From: Kastovskya adunca ATA6-11-RM4
GTDB lineage: Bacteria > Cyanobacteriota > Cyanobacteriia > Cyanobacteriales > Coleofasciculaceae
Length of the DNA: 64,000 nt
Direction of reading: 5' to 3'
NCBI GenBank assembly: GCA_019359445.1
Contig: JAHHHJ010000014.1
Span: 1-64,000, forward strand
Shown here: in pieces, positions 19,138 through 28,320 of the stretch
Position numbering within the stretch: the first letter of the stretch is position 1
Layout of the letters: every line of letters begins with the position of its first letter
Notes under the pieces: model-generated
Databases searched by the model: none
What the model was told of the DNA's origin: nothing
Seen by the model: the letters and a program-made list of their open reading frames with translations, nothing else
Made by a program: the position numbers and the translations under genes

Positions 19138-19240
19138 TCACGAAAAAAAACAGCGATCGCATGGAATTTTTTTACTAAAAAACAGCGATCGCACTACTAA
19201 CTATAAAAAGCGATCGCACCACAAAAAAAAGAGCGATCAT
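19129..19240. repeat. HIP1 cluster with A-tracts
   Basis: GCGATCGC at 19129, 19153, 19185 and 19210, with a partial site at 19233. The gaps are 24-32 nt and rich in runs of A or T. Denser than the general HIP1 background of the window. Confidence 0.85.
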
Positions 19241-19357
19241 TTGACTTTTAAGACAGTCGCTATGAACCTCGTAAGGTAAGCAATGTCCACCCAGTTTAGC
19301 CGTAAGATATCATAAAAGAGTTTCTGGAAGTCAGAGTAGCGAACGGGAAAAGAGAAT

Positions 19358-19630
19358 ATGCAAACAATCCTTTTAAGTCGCGAAGAGGTGGCAAGGCGTG
19401 CAAGACAATTGTACGAGAACAGCATCCGTCAACAAGTAGAGGTGGATGAGAACATCGGCAAGATGGTGATTATCGATTTTGAATCAGGAGACTACGAAGT
19501 AGATGAAACTGGGTTAAAAGCAGCCCGCCTCCTCAGCGAAAAACATCCAAACGCTCGTCTCTTCGGCATCCGCATTGGATACAATGTAGCTGTGTCATTC
19601 GGTGGAGTCATAGAGCGTGTCTACAAGTGA
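19358..19630 (+). CDS. Small conserved protein, possible antitoxin-like partner
   Basis: 90 residues, hydrophilic. LSREEVARRARQLYENSIRQQV, then ENIGKMVIIDFESGDYEVDE and a C-terminal NARLFGIRIGYNVAVSFGG. Similar proteins in cyanobacteria often precede a small aspartic-protease-like gene, which is absent here. It stands alone between two copies of the 92-bp repeat. Function unknown; an orphaned module member is possible. Confidence 0.8.
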   Translation: MQTILLSREEVARRARQLYENSIRQQVEVDENIGKMVIIDFESGDYEVDETGLKAARLLSEKHPNARLFGIRIGYNVAVSFGGVIERVYK

Positions 19631-19726
19631 TTTCTGGCATCGTGACTGATAGACACGCAACCGTCACGTTGACATTTCTCCTCACAATGCGATGATTGCA
19701 CGGATAGGGCGATCGCTTAAGTCGAA

Positions 19727-19818
19727 AGTGCGATCGCTCCTCTTTTGTAGGTTGGGTTAAGAGATAAAACTCAACATCCATCAACGCTTAGTGTGGCTTT
19801 GGGGTTATAGCGATCGCC
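19727..19818 (+). repeat. 92-bp HIP1-bounded hairpin repeat, copy 3
   Basis: Very close to copy 2 in the centre (shares AACTCAACATCCATCAACGC) but with the right-hand end of copy 1 (GGTTATAGCGATCGCC). Same orientation and same length. Confidence 0.88.
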
Positions 19819-19899
19819 TTGCTCTGAATCGATGCCATCGTTGAATCCTTGTAAGACATATCGAATGCGAGCAGAAAGTTCATAAAGATGGTTGGAAGA

Positions 19900-20370
19900 T
19901 TAATCGTCTGTCAGCAATCGTTCCAGTAAACTCGGTGCCACCCAAAAGCCAGCTTCTCGCAACTGTTCAAAAGTTGTCTCTAAATTTAGTAAACCAGCTC
20001 TGGCAGCATCTTTCAAAATACCCAAAAGTCCGATAATTGTTAATCCACGTTCCACAGCAATTTGTCTTGCTGCTTTGTCGTCCAAAATCACCAGATCGGC
20101 TTTTAGTTGTTCTGCAAGTAAAATTGCCTCTCGTTCACCCGGATCGAGTTTTTCCAGTTCAATACTTTGAAGTGTTTCGCTCGCTTGTATCTGAAGCCAG
20201 TCAGGAGGTTGAGTCATCCAATTTTTTACTACAGGTGGTGACTCAGACGCACTCAGCTCATCAGCAACAGTTTGAGGAATAGTGACAACGTTGTACAGGA
20301 CTTGTAGGATTTCAATCTGGTTAATCAGCAACAAATAACAAATTGGAGACGTATCAGAGACGACAATCAT
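19900..20370 (-). CDS. DUF3368 PIN-like toxin candidate
   Basis: 156 residues. VVSDTSPICYLLLINQ gives the first PIN-type Asp, LDPGEREAILLAEQLKADLVILDDKAAR the central Glu and Asp cluster, and LLGILKDAARAGLL the family tail. Predicted RNase-type toxin. Its start overlaps the UPF0175 gene by 4 nt. Confidence 0.9.
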   Translation of the reverse strand: MIVVSDTSPICYLLLINQIEILQVLYNVVTIPQTVADELSASESPPVVKNWMTQPPDWLQIQASETLQSIELEKLDPGEREAILLAEQLKADLVILDDKAARQIAVERGLTIIGLLGILKDAARAGLLNLETTFEQLREAGFWVAPSLLERLLTDD

Positions 20371-20633
20371 TGCGCTCTGAATTCTTTAAGAGTTTGAAGA
20401 TCTTGTTCTAATTCAGCTTCGTCATAGTTCAAATAAACACCCATCCGCTTCAAAAAGGCGTGAGTTTCCAGACGAGATGGTAACTGGAGTATTTGACCCA
20501 CTTCAGCCGTGTTGGCTGTGCCACAGTGATAAGCATCGGCAATAATTATTTCTAGAAGCCTACGGGAGAGACTGCCTTGGGTTTGGTCTAACCGTTGGGC
20601 AATTTCATCGGGAATTTCAACGGTAATTTTCAT
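20367..20633 (-). CDS. UPF0175 antitoxin candidate
   Basis: 88 residues. MKITVEIPDEIAQRL followed by RRLLEIIIADAYHCGTANTAEVGQILQL, a helix-turn-helix-like pattern typical of UPF0175 proteins, which are found upstream of DUF3368 genes. First gene of the two-gene operon; likely autoregulator and antitoxin. Confidence 0.87.
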   Translation of the reverse strand: MKITVEIPDEIAQRLDQTQGSLSRRLLEIIIADAYHCGTANTAEVGQILQLPSRLETHAFLKRMGVYLNYDEAELEQDLQTLKEFRAQ

Positions 20634-20823
20634 CCTATATTTAGCTAATAAGTGTTAAGTCTATGGTAAGCGATCGCACTATCACACAAAACAGCGATTG
20701 GGCAGGTGTTAGAACAAGTGGCGTGTGAAGCTAGTGCGTAGTATGTCAGAGAATGCTAACCCTCTATCAATGATTGAGAGTTTAGGGCGACTAAAAGCTG
20801 CGTCTCTTGTTTATTGCAGAAGC

Positions 20824-22605
20824 TTACATAACCTCACTAGGTAGAGCATAGTCAGGGATGCAATTGTCCTGCATGTAAGTGCGATATTGAGCAACTTGGC
20901 GATCGCATTTTTCCTGGCTCCAAGTGCAATATCTCATCAAGATCTGAGTCACCACAGGTAATAGATCAAAACCATAATTTCCCTGGATTGCCAATATTGT
21001 GCGGCGGCGAATAATGTCTACTAAAGTCTGGGCAAACTCCGACTGTACGGCGTAGACAATTTGCGCTTTGATATGGGGTAGATTGGGTGCGATCGCTTCT
21101 GCTAGTTCTGGTTCTGAATCCGTCAGCGCTAAAACCTCCAAGGCTCTGGCTCCATAAACTGAAAACAGGTAGTGAATCGTTGCTGGGGCTAAGGAATTGC
21201 CATAGTTCTCTAATGCCTGTTGTAAGCGAGGATCACTGGGTAAAATCGCTCCTGGTAACGGTTTATCCTGAGTTGGGCAAGGCGGTGCCGAACGTCCCAG
21301 TTTCTTGTAAACCGCATCAACTATTTCTTCCCCTACTTGGCGATAGGTGGTAATTTTGCCCCCAATCAGGGAAATTAAGTTAGTCGCTTTCTCTGAACTG
21401 TGGTCATAGAGAATATGCTTGCGCGTGACGCTTCCCGGTTCTTTGCCCTCTGCATAAGGCAAGGGACGCACCCCAGAGTAGGTAAGTTTGACATCCTGAC
21501 GAGTTAATTGAGCGCTGGGAATGATGCGGTTAGTTTCTGTTAGTAAGTAGTCAATCTCTTCATTGCTTGCCTTAATTTTATCGAGGTCACCTCGGAAGCG
21601 AGTATCAGTTGTGCCAATCAAAATCTTTCCTAACCAGGGGACGATAAAGAAAGGACGCTTGTCTGTTTTTGCTTCCACATACAAGGCAGAATCAGTCGGT
21701 GCGCCAGGAAAGGGATCGACAACAATGTGGCTTCCCTTGGTTGCACCAATTTTTTCTTTTTTACCAATGGGGTTGGGGGAAGGGAGTTCTGAGTCCTGAG
21801 CTTGCCCTGAGCTTCGCCGAAGGGTGCTGAGTCCTGAGTTTTGAGGAGTGTCAATCGTTTGTTGCTCCCCAGCACCCCGACTTTCTGAGAGAGTCACGCC
21901 TGAGTGCAACACTTGATCAACCCAAGGGCCAGAGGTATTAATGATGATGGCGCGATCGCCACTTTGAATAACCCACTCTTCCCCCGTTAGGCAATTTTTG
22001 CAGGTGAGGGCAACAATGCGATCGCCTCGTCGCTGCAACTGGGTGACTTCCACATAGTTCAGCACCGTTGCACCTGCTTTTTGAGCAGAGAGGATGTTTT
22101 CTAGTGCCAAACGCTCGGCGTAGGCAGCTTGAGCGTCGTAGTATTGGGCAGCACCTTGTAAATTTTCCGGATCGAGGTAGCGAAATAGTTGCTGAAACTT
22201 TTCTTTTGGCAACATCCGGTGGGGTGGCAGGCTTTTATCAAAGCTCAAGGTATCGTAAAGCATCATCCCGGCTTGGATTTTCCAGTAGGGACGAGAGCGA
22301 TCGCCATAAATTGGGATCGTCAACAACAAAGGCTTAACGAGATGGGGGGCAGTATGCAACAAAATCTCCCGCTCCCGCAACGATTCCCGCACCAAAGCTA
22401 ATTCAAAAGACTCTAGATAGCGCAATCCCCCGTGGATTAAGCGCGTTGACCAACTGGTTGTACCACTACAAAAATCACCCTTTTCTATCAAAATTGTTTT
22501 TAACCCTCGCAGCGCCGCATCCCGAATGACGCCAGCGCCATTAATGCCCCCGCCAATGACAACCAAGTCGTAAGTTTCCTTAGTAATAGTTTGTAAATTT
22601 CTCAT
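20824..22605 (-). CDS. glpD: Glycerol-3-phosphate dehydrogenase (FAD)
   Basis: 593 residues; family members are usually about 540-560. FAD motif DLVVIGGGINGAG at 13-25 and the SGTTSWSTRLIHGGLRYLE block are intact, as are ATKGSHIVVDPFPGAP and IGTTDTRFRGDL. It oxidises glycerol-3-phosphate to dihydroxyacetone phosphate and passes electrons to quinone at the membrane. The extra length is an insertion at about residues 236-282, between VDQVL and the GSHIVV strand. It is derived from an intergenic-type repeat (see that entry). Divergent from glpK with an ~80-bp shared promoter region, which suggests co-control of glycerol use. Confidence 0.95.
   Translation of the reverse strand: MRNLQTITKETYDLVVIGGGINGAGVIRDAALRGLKTILIEKGDFCSGTTSWSTRLIHGGLRYLESFELALVRESLREREILLHTAPHLVKPLLLTIPIYGDRSRPYWKIQAGMMLYDTLSFDKSLPPHRMLPKEKFQQLFRYLDPENLQGAAQYYDAQAAYAERLALENILSAQKAGATVLNYVEVTQLQRRGDRIVALTCKNCLTGEEWVIQSGDRAIIINTSGPWVDQVLHSGVTLSESRGAGEQQTIDTPQNSGLSTLRRSSGQAQDSELPSPNPIGKKEKIGATKGSHIVVDPFPGAPTDSALYVEAKTDKRPFFIVPWLGKILIGTTDTRFRGDLDKIKASNEEIDYLLTETNRIIPSAQLTRQDVKLTYSGVRPLPYAEGKEPGSVTRKHILYDHSSEKATNLISLIGGKITTYRQVGEEIVDAVYKKLGRSAPPCPTQDKPLPGAILPSDPRLQQALENYGNSLAPATIHYLFSVYGARALEVLALTDSEPELAEAIAPNLPHIKAQIVYAVQSEFAQTLVDIIRRRTILAIQGNYGFDLLPVVTQILMRYCTWSQEKCDRQVAQYRTYMQDNCIPDYALPSEVM
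21759..21900 (-). repeat. Repeat-derived in-frame insertion in glpD
   Basis: The stretch has the heptamer-like CTGAGTCCTGAG on both sides of the palindromic core CTTCGCCGAAG (near 21810-21820). Similar sequence is common between cyanobacterial genes. In the glpD frame it reads STLRRSSGQAQDSELPSPN without a stop. Confidence 0.8.
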
Positions 22606-22686
22606 GATTTAGTTCGAGTAACCTTTTATACCAAAAGTGTAGGCTTTGATTAAAAGACTGACGAAATTTAAATGTTTTAAAATGTG

Positions 22687-24204
22687 ATGAATACAAACAC
22701 TCCGCAATACATCCTGGCACTCGATCTCGGTACTACAGGCAACCGAGCCATTTTATTTGATTCGCAAGGAGCGATCGCGGGTCAAGCTTATAAAGAGTTA
22801 ACGCAGCATTATCCCCAACCGGGTTGGTTAGAACATGACCCGGAGGAACTTTGGCAAGATACTCGCGCCTGTATGCGGCAAGTTTTCAAGGATACAGGTG
22901 TTGCGGCTGATTCTGTCGCGGCGATTGGTCTAACCGTGCAGCGCGAAACCTGCCTACTGTGGGACAAAACCACAGGTAAACCTCTACACAACGCGATTGT
23001 TTGGCAAGACCGCCGCACGGCTCCCCTGTGTCGCCAGTTAACTGAGCAAGGCAAAGCAGAGGATATCCAAGAACGCACGGGTTTAGTACTGGATGCCTAC
23101 TTCTCCGCCACGAAACTTGCCTGGTTACTCGACTGGGTAAAGCGAGAGCGTCCTGAGGTAAATCTCGACAATGTTTTAGCCGGGACGATTGACACCTGGG
23201 CGCTGTGGAACCTCACAGGCGGGCAAGTCCACGCCACCGACCACAGTAATGCTAGCCGCACGATGCTAATGAATTTGGCACACCAAGAGTGGGATGAGGC
23301 GCTTCTAGATTTATTTGGTATCCCTGCTGCCATAATGCCTCAAATTCAGCCAAGTATGGGGATATTTGGGAAAACTGACCCGGAATTAGTGGGGAGAGAA
23401 ATTCCGATTACCGCCGTGTTTGGCGACCAACAAGCTGCCTTATTTGCCCATGGTTGCGATCGCCCTGGCATGTTGAAATGCACCTACGGTACGGGTTGCT
23501 TTTTGATTGGTTTTACTGGGCAGGAATTAACGCGATCGCGCAACCAACTCCTCTCTACCATTGCCTGGACAAACGCCACCCAATCCGGCAAAACCGAGGT
23601 GAACTACGCCTTAGAAGGCGCAATGTTTACCACCGGAGCCAGCATTCAGTGGCTGCGAGATGGCATTCAACTAATTGATTCAGCGGCACAGACAGAACCC
23701 TTAGCGCGTCAGGTCAAGTCAACTAACGGCGTTTACTTCGTCCCAGCATTAAGTGGCTTGGGTGCCCCCCACTGGGATATGAGTGCCAGAGGAGCCTTTT
23801 TAGGCATTACAGGTGGTGTGCAGCGAGAGCATTTAGTTCGCTCCGTTTTAGAAGCGATCGCCTACCAAGTCAAAGAAGTCGTCGAAGCGATGAACAAAGA
23901 CTGCAACACCGCCATCAAGCTCCTGAGAGTTGACGGCGGTGCCTGTCAGAATGATTTTTTAATGCAGTTTCAATCCGATGTCCTCGGCATTCCCGTTCAG
24001 CGTCCCGCTGTTCTGGAAGCCACCGCTCAAGGTGCCGCCTTTGGCGCAGGTTTAGCTGTCGGTTTCTGGGACAATTACAGTACCCTAGTGAAAACCCGCC
24101 AGATCGATCAAACCTTTGAACCCGGAGAGGGACAGCAAGCCGCTCAAGATCATTTCCAAACCTGGCTCAAAGCCGTCGAGCGATCTAAGAATTGGGTCGA
24201 TTAG
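22687..24204 (+). CDS. glpK: Glycerol kinase
   Basis: 505 residues from the ATG at 22687; a GTG lies one codon upstream. FGGY-family kinase: LALDLGTTGNRAILFD at the N-terminus, WLEHDPEELW, VWQDRRT, and the C-terminal ATP-binding block LLRVDGGACQNDFLMQFQSD. It phosphorylates glycerol to glycerol-3-phosphate, feeding GlpD on the other side of the shared promoter region. Full length and intact. Confidence 0.97.
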   Translation: MNTNTPQYILALDLGTTGNRAILFDSQGAIAGQAYKELTQHYPQPGWLEHDPEELWQDTRACMRQVFKDTGVAADSVAAIGLTVQRETCLLWDKTTGKPLHNAIVWQDRRTAPLCRQLTEQGKAEDIQERTGLVLDAYFSATKLAWLLDWVKRERPEVNLDNVLAGTIDTWALWNLTGGQVHATDHSNASRTMLMNLAHQEWDEALLDLFGIPAAIMPQIQPSMGIFGKTDPELVGREIPITAVFGDQQAALFAHGCDRPGMLKCTYGTGCFLIGFTGQELTRSRNQLLSTIAWTNATQSGKTEVNYALEGAMFTTGASIQWLRDGIQLIDSAAQTEPLARQVKSTNGVYFVPALSGLGAPHWDMSARGAFLGITGGVQREHLVRSVLEAIAYQVKEVVEAMNKDCNTAIKLLRVDGGACQNDFLMQFQSDVLGIPVQRPAVLEATAQGAAFGAGLAVGFWDNYSTLVKTRQIDQTFEPGEGQQAAQDHFQTWLKAVERSKNWVD

Positions 24205-24286
24205 GGGCGGGTGTGAGGGGATGAGGAGATCAGGGGATTACTCTGCCCAGCCATCAGGTAACCCGCCTGACACTGAATTCCCGCTA

Positions 24287-25249
24287 TTAAACCTTTGCTG
24301 ACTCCAAGTGCGATCGCATCTGCTCGACGGGCGGCTGATTTATTTGAGACTGCCATACCTGCCAGTACGCCTTGAGACGTTTGACAAACCTACGGGGTTT
24401 TTCTGCATAAATTCGTTTACCCAAGGCTTTAGCAGATAGCTGTAACTCCATGCGGCGGCGGTCAATCAAACCAAGCAGGATATCCAGTTCAGCCTGTTCG
24501 CCTAATAGTTCTGGTTGATCCAAAAGTAACTGGCGAAGAACCACCAAGTCATGATCATCCCCCAGATAATCTGCTAGTTCTTTGGTTTGATTCGCCATCT
24601 CTTTGATCAAACCGGGCCAAATCGGTTGCAGAATCCGTAGTTGATACCACAGGTCTTTAACTCGCTTACGCCATTCGTGAAAGTTCTCTGCACTGGGTTT
24701 ATTAAATGCTTGGGGAAAGTCCTTATAACCCTGGTGATAGACTTTCTTGAAGCCACCCTTTAAGGCTGACCAGTTATCAGCTTCAATCGGCAACGCCTTG
24801 ATACGTTCCTGTGCTTCTAAAAGCATAAGAGCGGCTTTTTCTGTGGCATTATTTTGCTCAAATACGCGCTCATTCACGGTGCGGATCTGTACCATTAGCG
24901 CCTGACGCAGATCCTCAAAAGCATTAGGGGAAATATAATCCGCAAAATACTTAGTGAGTTTATTAAGGGTTTCTAGGTTGACCTGAGCATCACGCACGTC
25001 ACTGAGGAGGCGACCCGCATCGCGAAAAGAAGCGTTTTCCCGGTGATAAATATCTTCATCAATTTCATCTCGTACAAGACGCAGCAAAGCTCTTATTTGC
25101 TTCAGGCGCTTACGAGCATCATGTACGGCTTCGTCTGGGCTGTCGTCAGTTTGATCGGTTAACTGAGCCACGGCTTTTTCAATCTGCTCATCTGCGATGC
25201 GCTTGATACCGTCAGGGACAGATTCGTCGGATTTAAGTTGATACGCCAT
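24287..25249 (-). CDS. CHAD domain protein
   Basis: 320 residues, helical. Conserved histidine/arginine helices VHDARKRLKQIRALLRLVR (about 43-61) and FHEWRKRVKDLWYQLRIL (about 190-207) are the two CHAD half-repeats. CHAD proteins bind inorganic polyphosphate through basic surfaces; the exact job here is unknown. Third gene of remA-gmk-CHAD (18-nt gap to gmk), so probably cotranscribed. Convergent with glpK. Confidence 0.92.
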   Translation of the reverse strand: MAYQLKSDESVPDGIKRIADEQIEKAVAQLTDQTDDSPDEAVHDARKRLKQIRALLRLVRDEIDEDIYHRENASFRDAGRLLSDVRDAQVNLETLNKLTKYFADYISPNAFEDLRQALMVQIRTVNERVFEQNNATEKAALMLLEAQERIKALPIEADNWSALKGGFKKVYHQGYKDFPQAFNKPSAENFHEWRKRVKDLWYQLRILQPIWPGLIKEMANQTKELADYLGDDHDLVVLRQLLLDQPELLGEQAELDILLGLIDRRRMELQLSAKALGKRIYAEKPRRFVKRLKAYWQVWQSQINQPPVEQMRSHLESAKV

Positions 25250-25267
25250 GATAAAAATGTTTTGAAA

Positions 25268-25831
25268 TTAGTAATTTGTAGGGGCAAAAATTGTGGATTC
25301 AATATCCTTTAGGGCTTTTTCGAGGTCATCATTGACAATTTGAATGTCAAATTCATCCGCTGCTGCAATTTCAGTTTTTGCACTAGCGAGACGTTTAGCG
25401 ATCGCCTCGTTAGAATCCTGGGCGCGACGGCGAATCCGATCTTCTAGTTCAGCCACAGATGGAGGAAGGATAAAAATTCGCAGAGCAGCAGGAAATGTTT
25501 TTTTGAGCAGCCTAGCGCCTTGCAGTTCAATTTCTAAGATCGCCCAGTGACCTTGCTTGATTTGCTGCTCTACGGCTGAGCGAGGAGTCCCGTAATAATT
25601 CCCGGCGTACTGCGCCCACTCTATAAATTCACCCTGCGTCACCATTTGTTCAAATTCCTGACGGCTGACAAAGTGATAGTGTTTGCCGTTAACCTCACCG
25701 TGGCGGGGTTGGCGAGTCGTTGCAGAGATGGAAAGATACAGCTCTGGATGACGCTGTAACAGCATTTTCAATAGGGTGCCTTTTCCGACACCACTTGGGC
25801 CTGTCAATACGATTAGTCTACCTGCTTGCAT
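25268..25831 (-). CDS. gmk: Guanylate kinase
   Basis: 187 residues. P-loop LIVLTGPSGVGKGTLL near residue 8, then SISATTRQPRHGEVNGKHYHFV and EWAQYAGNYYGTP, the GMP-binding region. It converts GMP to GDP. It lies 15 nt after the RemA-like gene, as in many bacteria, including Bacillus. Confidence 0.97.
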   Translation of the reverse strand: MQAGRLIVLTGPSGVGKGTLLKMLLQRHPELYLSISATTRQPRHGEVNGKHYHFVSRQEFEQMVTQGEFIEWAQYAGNYYGTPRSAVEQQIKQGHWAILEIELQGARLLKKTFPAALRIFILPPSVAELEDRIRRRAQDSNEAIAKRLASAKTEIAAADEFDIQIVNDDLEKALKDIESTIFAPTNY

Positions 25832-25846
25832 AGGAAAAAGGCTGAG

Positions 25847-26113
25847 TTAGGCCGTACTGCTCTGACCGTCTTTGCTAATGACAAAGCGATGAGCAACTGT
25901 TTCCGGCTGAATTGCCGAGAGGATGATGTGGCTAGAATCAGTAATAATGACTGCTCTAGTACGACGCCCATAGGTCGCATCTATTAGCTGTCCGCGATCG
26001 CGGGCATCCGTAATAATACGCTTAATCGGCGCTGACTCTGGAGAGACAATCGCTACGACCCGGTTAGCAGACACGATATTACCAAAACCAATATTAATGA
26101 GTTGAATATCCAT
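25847..26113 (-). CDS. remA: RemA-like DUF370 regulatory protein
   Basis: 88 residues. [29 protein letters not shown] and AKRII-like [28 protein letters not shown] (read in parts) match DUF370/RemA. In Bacillus subtilis RemA is a DNA-binding activator of matrix genes; in cyanobacteria its regulon is not known to me. Linkage to gmk is conserved across phyla. Confidence 0.9.
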   Translation of the reverse strand: MDIQLINIGFGNIVSANRVVAIVSPESAPIKRIITDARDRGQLIDATYGRRTRAVIITDSSHIILSAIQPETVAHRFVISKDGQSSTA

Positions 26114-26440
26114 AACGAACGAAGGGCACTAGCCCCTTGAGGAGCGATTTAATCTTAATGGTAGCCAAAAAAAAGGTTTTATCAGCTTAAAAACAAACAG
26201 AACAAGTTATTTATCGGTTTTTTCATTAGGTTTTCTATGCCAGCCTTGAGATAGTTCCTTGCACCATCTGTTTATTCCCTCCTATGACTACGTCTACTTA
26301 CTACCAGAGGTAGAGGTAAAGTTGAAATGAGATCTACTCAAACCAACTCCTGGCTATAGGACTAGGGAGTTTTGAAGAAGTTAATGGTGAAAATTCTCTT
26401 TGATTAATTCTTCCTTTGCAATACTTGTGAACCTACAACA
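26114..26440. other. Divergent promoter region, 327 bp
   Basis: Lies between leftward remA and rightward DUF58 gene. AT-rich in its first half (A and T runs near 26168-26225). Presumably carries both promoters; no motif is clear. Confidence 0.5.
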
Positions 26441-27580
26441 ATGAGAGAACGCCTCGCTGACTGGTTAGAAACGCATTGGGTAACTCCTGCTTATGCGGGT
26501 TGGTTGCTAGGAGCGGTCGCCGTTTGTTTTTTTGCTGCCGCCACTAATACGATGGCAGGCTGGCTGTATGTCCTGAGTGGCATCATTGTTGCCTTGTTAG
26601 TACTTGCCGCTATTTTGCCAGCGCGATCGCTACGAGGCATTGCCATCCGCCGTCAGGCTATTGCCCCGGTGAGTGCCGGAGATCTGCTCACAATAACCCT
26701 AGAAGTTGAAAATCAGTCTTCTAAACCCAAAAGCTTATTACTTGTTCAGGATATCTTGCCCTACGTCCTGGCTACACCCGTGAAGACGCCCCTAGAGTTT
26801 CTGCCTCCCCACAGCACCCATGACTGGACGTATTACCAAGCCGCTGAAAAACGCGGCATTTATAGATGGCAGGAGGTGCAGCTAAGAACAGCAGCCCCCC
26901 TGGGATTGTTTTGGTGTAGTCGCAGTTGGGAGGCTCCTGCAACCGCGATTGTTTACCCGACAGTCTTACCCCTGACGAGTTGTCCCCTTGTCGATCATAT
27001 CGGTAGAGACGATAGTGCCCAATTTTTTAGCGATCGCCTTTCTCAGTCAGCCACAGAAGACCTGACTCGCTCTTTAAGACCTTACCGTGTAGGCGATCCT
27101 ACCCGCCTAATTCACTGGCGCACTAGCGCTCGTTTCGGGCAATTGCAGGTGCGGGAGTTGGAAGTCTTTACTGGCTCTCAAGAGTTTGTCATTTGTCTAG
27201 ATAGTGCCGGATGGGAACTAGACAACTTTGAGCAAGCCGTCATCGCCGCCGCTTCCCTTTACTTCTACGCTTGTCGCTGTCAGCTCAACGTGAAGCTGTG
27301 GACAGCTAGTAGCGGGCTACTACACGGCAACTCCGTAATTTTAGAAGCCCTCGCCGCCATTCATGCTCAGGAAGATAGTCGCCATGAGTCCCCTAGCCTT
27401 CCCCTGATCTGGCTCACCCAAAACCCGACCAGCCTCAACTCCCTAACCGCAGGTAGCCGTTGGCTACTGTGGCAGTCTCTCTCAATGGATTCAGGAAAAC
27501 CTCCTAACCGTAACCATCCCGGCATCACCATCGATACTGAGGAGCCTTTGCAAAGCCAGTTGCAACGACCTCTGACTTGA
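26441..27580 (+). CDS. DUF58 domain membrane protein
   Basis: 379 residues. Two membrane segments at about 18-60 (WLLGAVAVCFFAAAT and LYVLSGIIVALLVLAAIL) are followed by a beta-rich region. The DUF58 signature RPYRVGDPTRLIHWRTSAR lies at about 213-231. Such proteins, often beside MoxR ATPases, are thought to be von Willebrand-like chaperone components; no MoxR gene is adjacent. The last ~20 codons overlap an antisense IS630-type fragment, so the natural C-terminus may have been altered by that insertion. Confidence 0.9.
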   Translation: MRERLADWLETHWVTPAYAGWLLGAVAVCFFAAATNTMAGWLYVLSGIIVALLVLAAILPARSLRGIAIRRQAIAPVSAGDLLTITLEVENQSSKPKSLLLVQDILPYVLATPVKTPLEFLPPHSTHDWTYYQAAEKRGIYRWQEVQLRTAAPLGLFWCSRSWEAPATAIVYPTVLPLTSCPLVDHIGRDDSAQFFSDRLSQSATEDLTRSLRPYRVGDPTRLIHWRTSARFGQLQVRELEVFTGSQEFVICLDSAGWELDNFEQAVIAAASLYFYACRCQLNVKLWTASSGLLHGNSVILEALAAIHAQEDSRHESPSLPLIWLTQNPTSLNSLTAGSRWLLWQSLSMDSGKPPNRNHPGITIDTEEPLQSQLQRPLT

Positions 27581-27884
27581 TGGGAACAGATGCAATCTCA
27601 GCAACATCTTCTCTCCCAAAAATATCAATGATTGGCTTGCCTCGTCCGGGTGCTTCCCACAGTCCCGCTAGTCCTCGGTTTTGCCATCTTTGCAGGGTCT
27701 GCCTGACTGTTTGTTGTGACTGTTGTAGATAAGCCGCGATTCTTGGTACTGCCCAGCCATTGGCGTTTAACCTCAAAGCTACTGCTCGCAGTTTCGTGCG
27801 CCTTGGTACTCCATTGGCGACACTTAGTTCATACAAGGTGCTGTCTTCTTCTTTGTTTAAGCTGATAAACCGTGGTGCAGGCAT
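27525..27884 (-). pseudogene. IS630-type helix-turn-helix fragment
   Basis: 119 residues starting MPAPRFISLNKEEDSTLYEL. AVALRLNANGWAVPRIAAYL and SQQTVRQTLQRWQNRGLAGLW form the N-terminal HTH of an IS630/Tc1-like transposase. No catalytic DDE domain follows: the family-like sequence stops near 27640, and the rest is antisense to the end of the DUF58 gene. A truncated remnant, probably not a working transposase. Confidence 0.8.
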
Positions 27885-28101
27885 TCTTTAATTTAATTAA
27901 TGGTTTTTCAGGTCTGATTCTATCTTCTGTTTTTTTAGATCCCTCTACTTATCAGCCAACTTAATCGCGTTTTATTTTTGACCCATTCCAAGTCCGAGCT
28001 GTCCTAGCGGCAGCAGCTAGCCGCTTGCCCATTGGGGAATCATAAGGATTGTGCCGCCTCAGTGTTCCCGATGTCGCAGAATGTCTAGGGCGCTATAAAA
28101 A

Positions 28102-28137
28102 CCCCTTCTAGAACGCGCTAGAAGGGGCTTCATTTTT
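28102..28137 (+). terminator. Perfect 10-bp hairpin with T tract
   Basis: CCCCTTCTAG (28102-28111), loop AACGCG, CTAGAAGGGG (28118-28127), then CTTCATTTTT. Rho-independent terminator shape on the plus strand, with runs of A upstream that make it possibly bidirectional. Confidence 0.75.
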
Positions 28138-28320
28138 GATTGGGGGTTGTTTGTACCTTTGTATTAGGGCGTAACTGGCGATAGTACGAGGTGGCAGTGA
28201 ACTAACTATGAAGAGTTAGCGATCGCTTATTCCTCTAGCCAGAGGCTAGGCAAACTCAAGGAAATTCCCCAAACTTACTAGCCCATACCTCCATCAATAA
28301 AATTATGAAACTTTTACTGT

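Larger units (their letters stand above)
18974..19357. other. 384-bp HIP1-rich spacer
   Basis: Holds repeat copy 2 and a cluster of four HIP1 octamers separated by A/T tracts. It also contains the promoters of the leftward DUF433 pair and the rightward gene at 19358. No gene-like frame. Confidence 0.8.
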
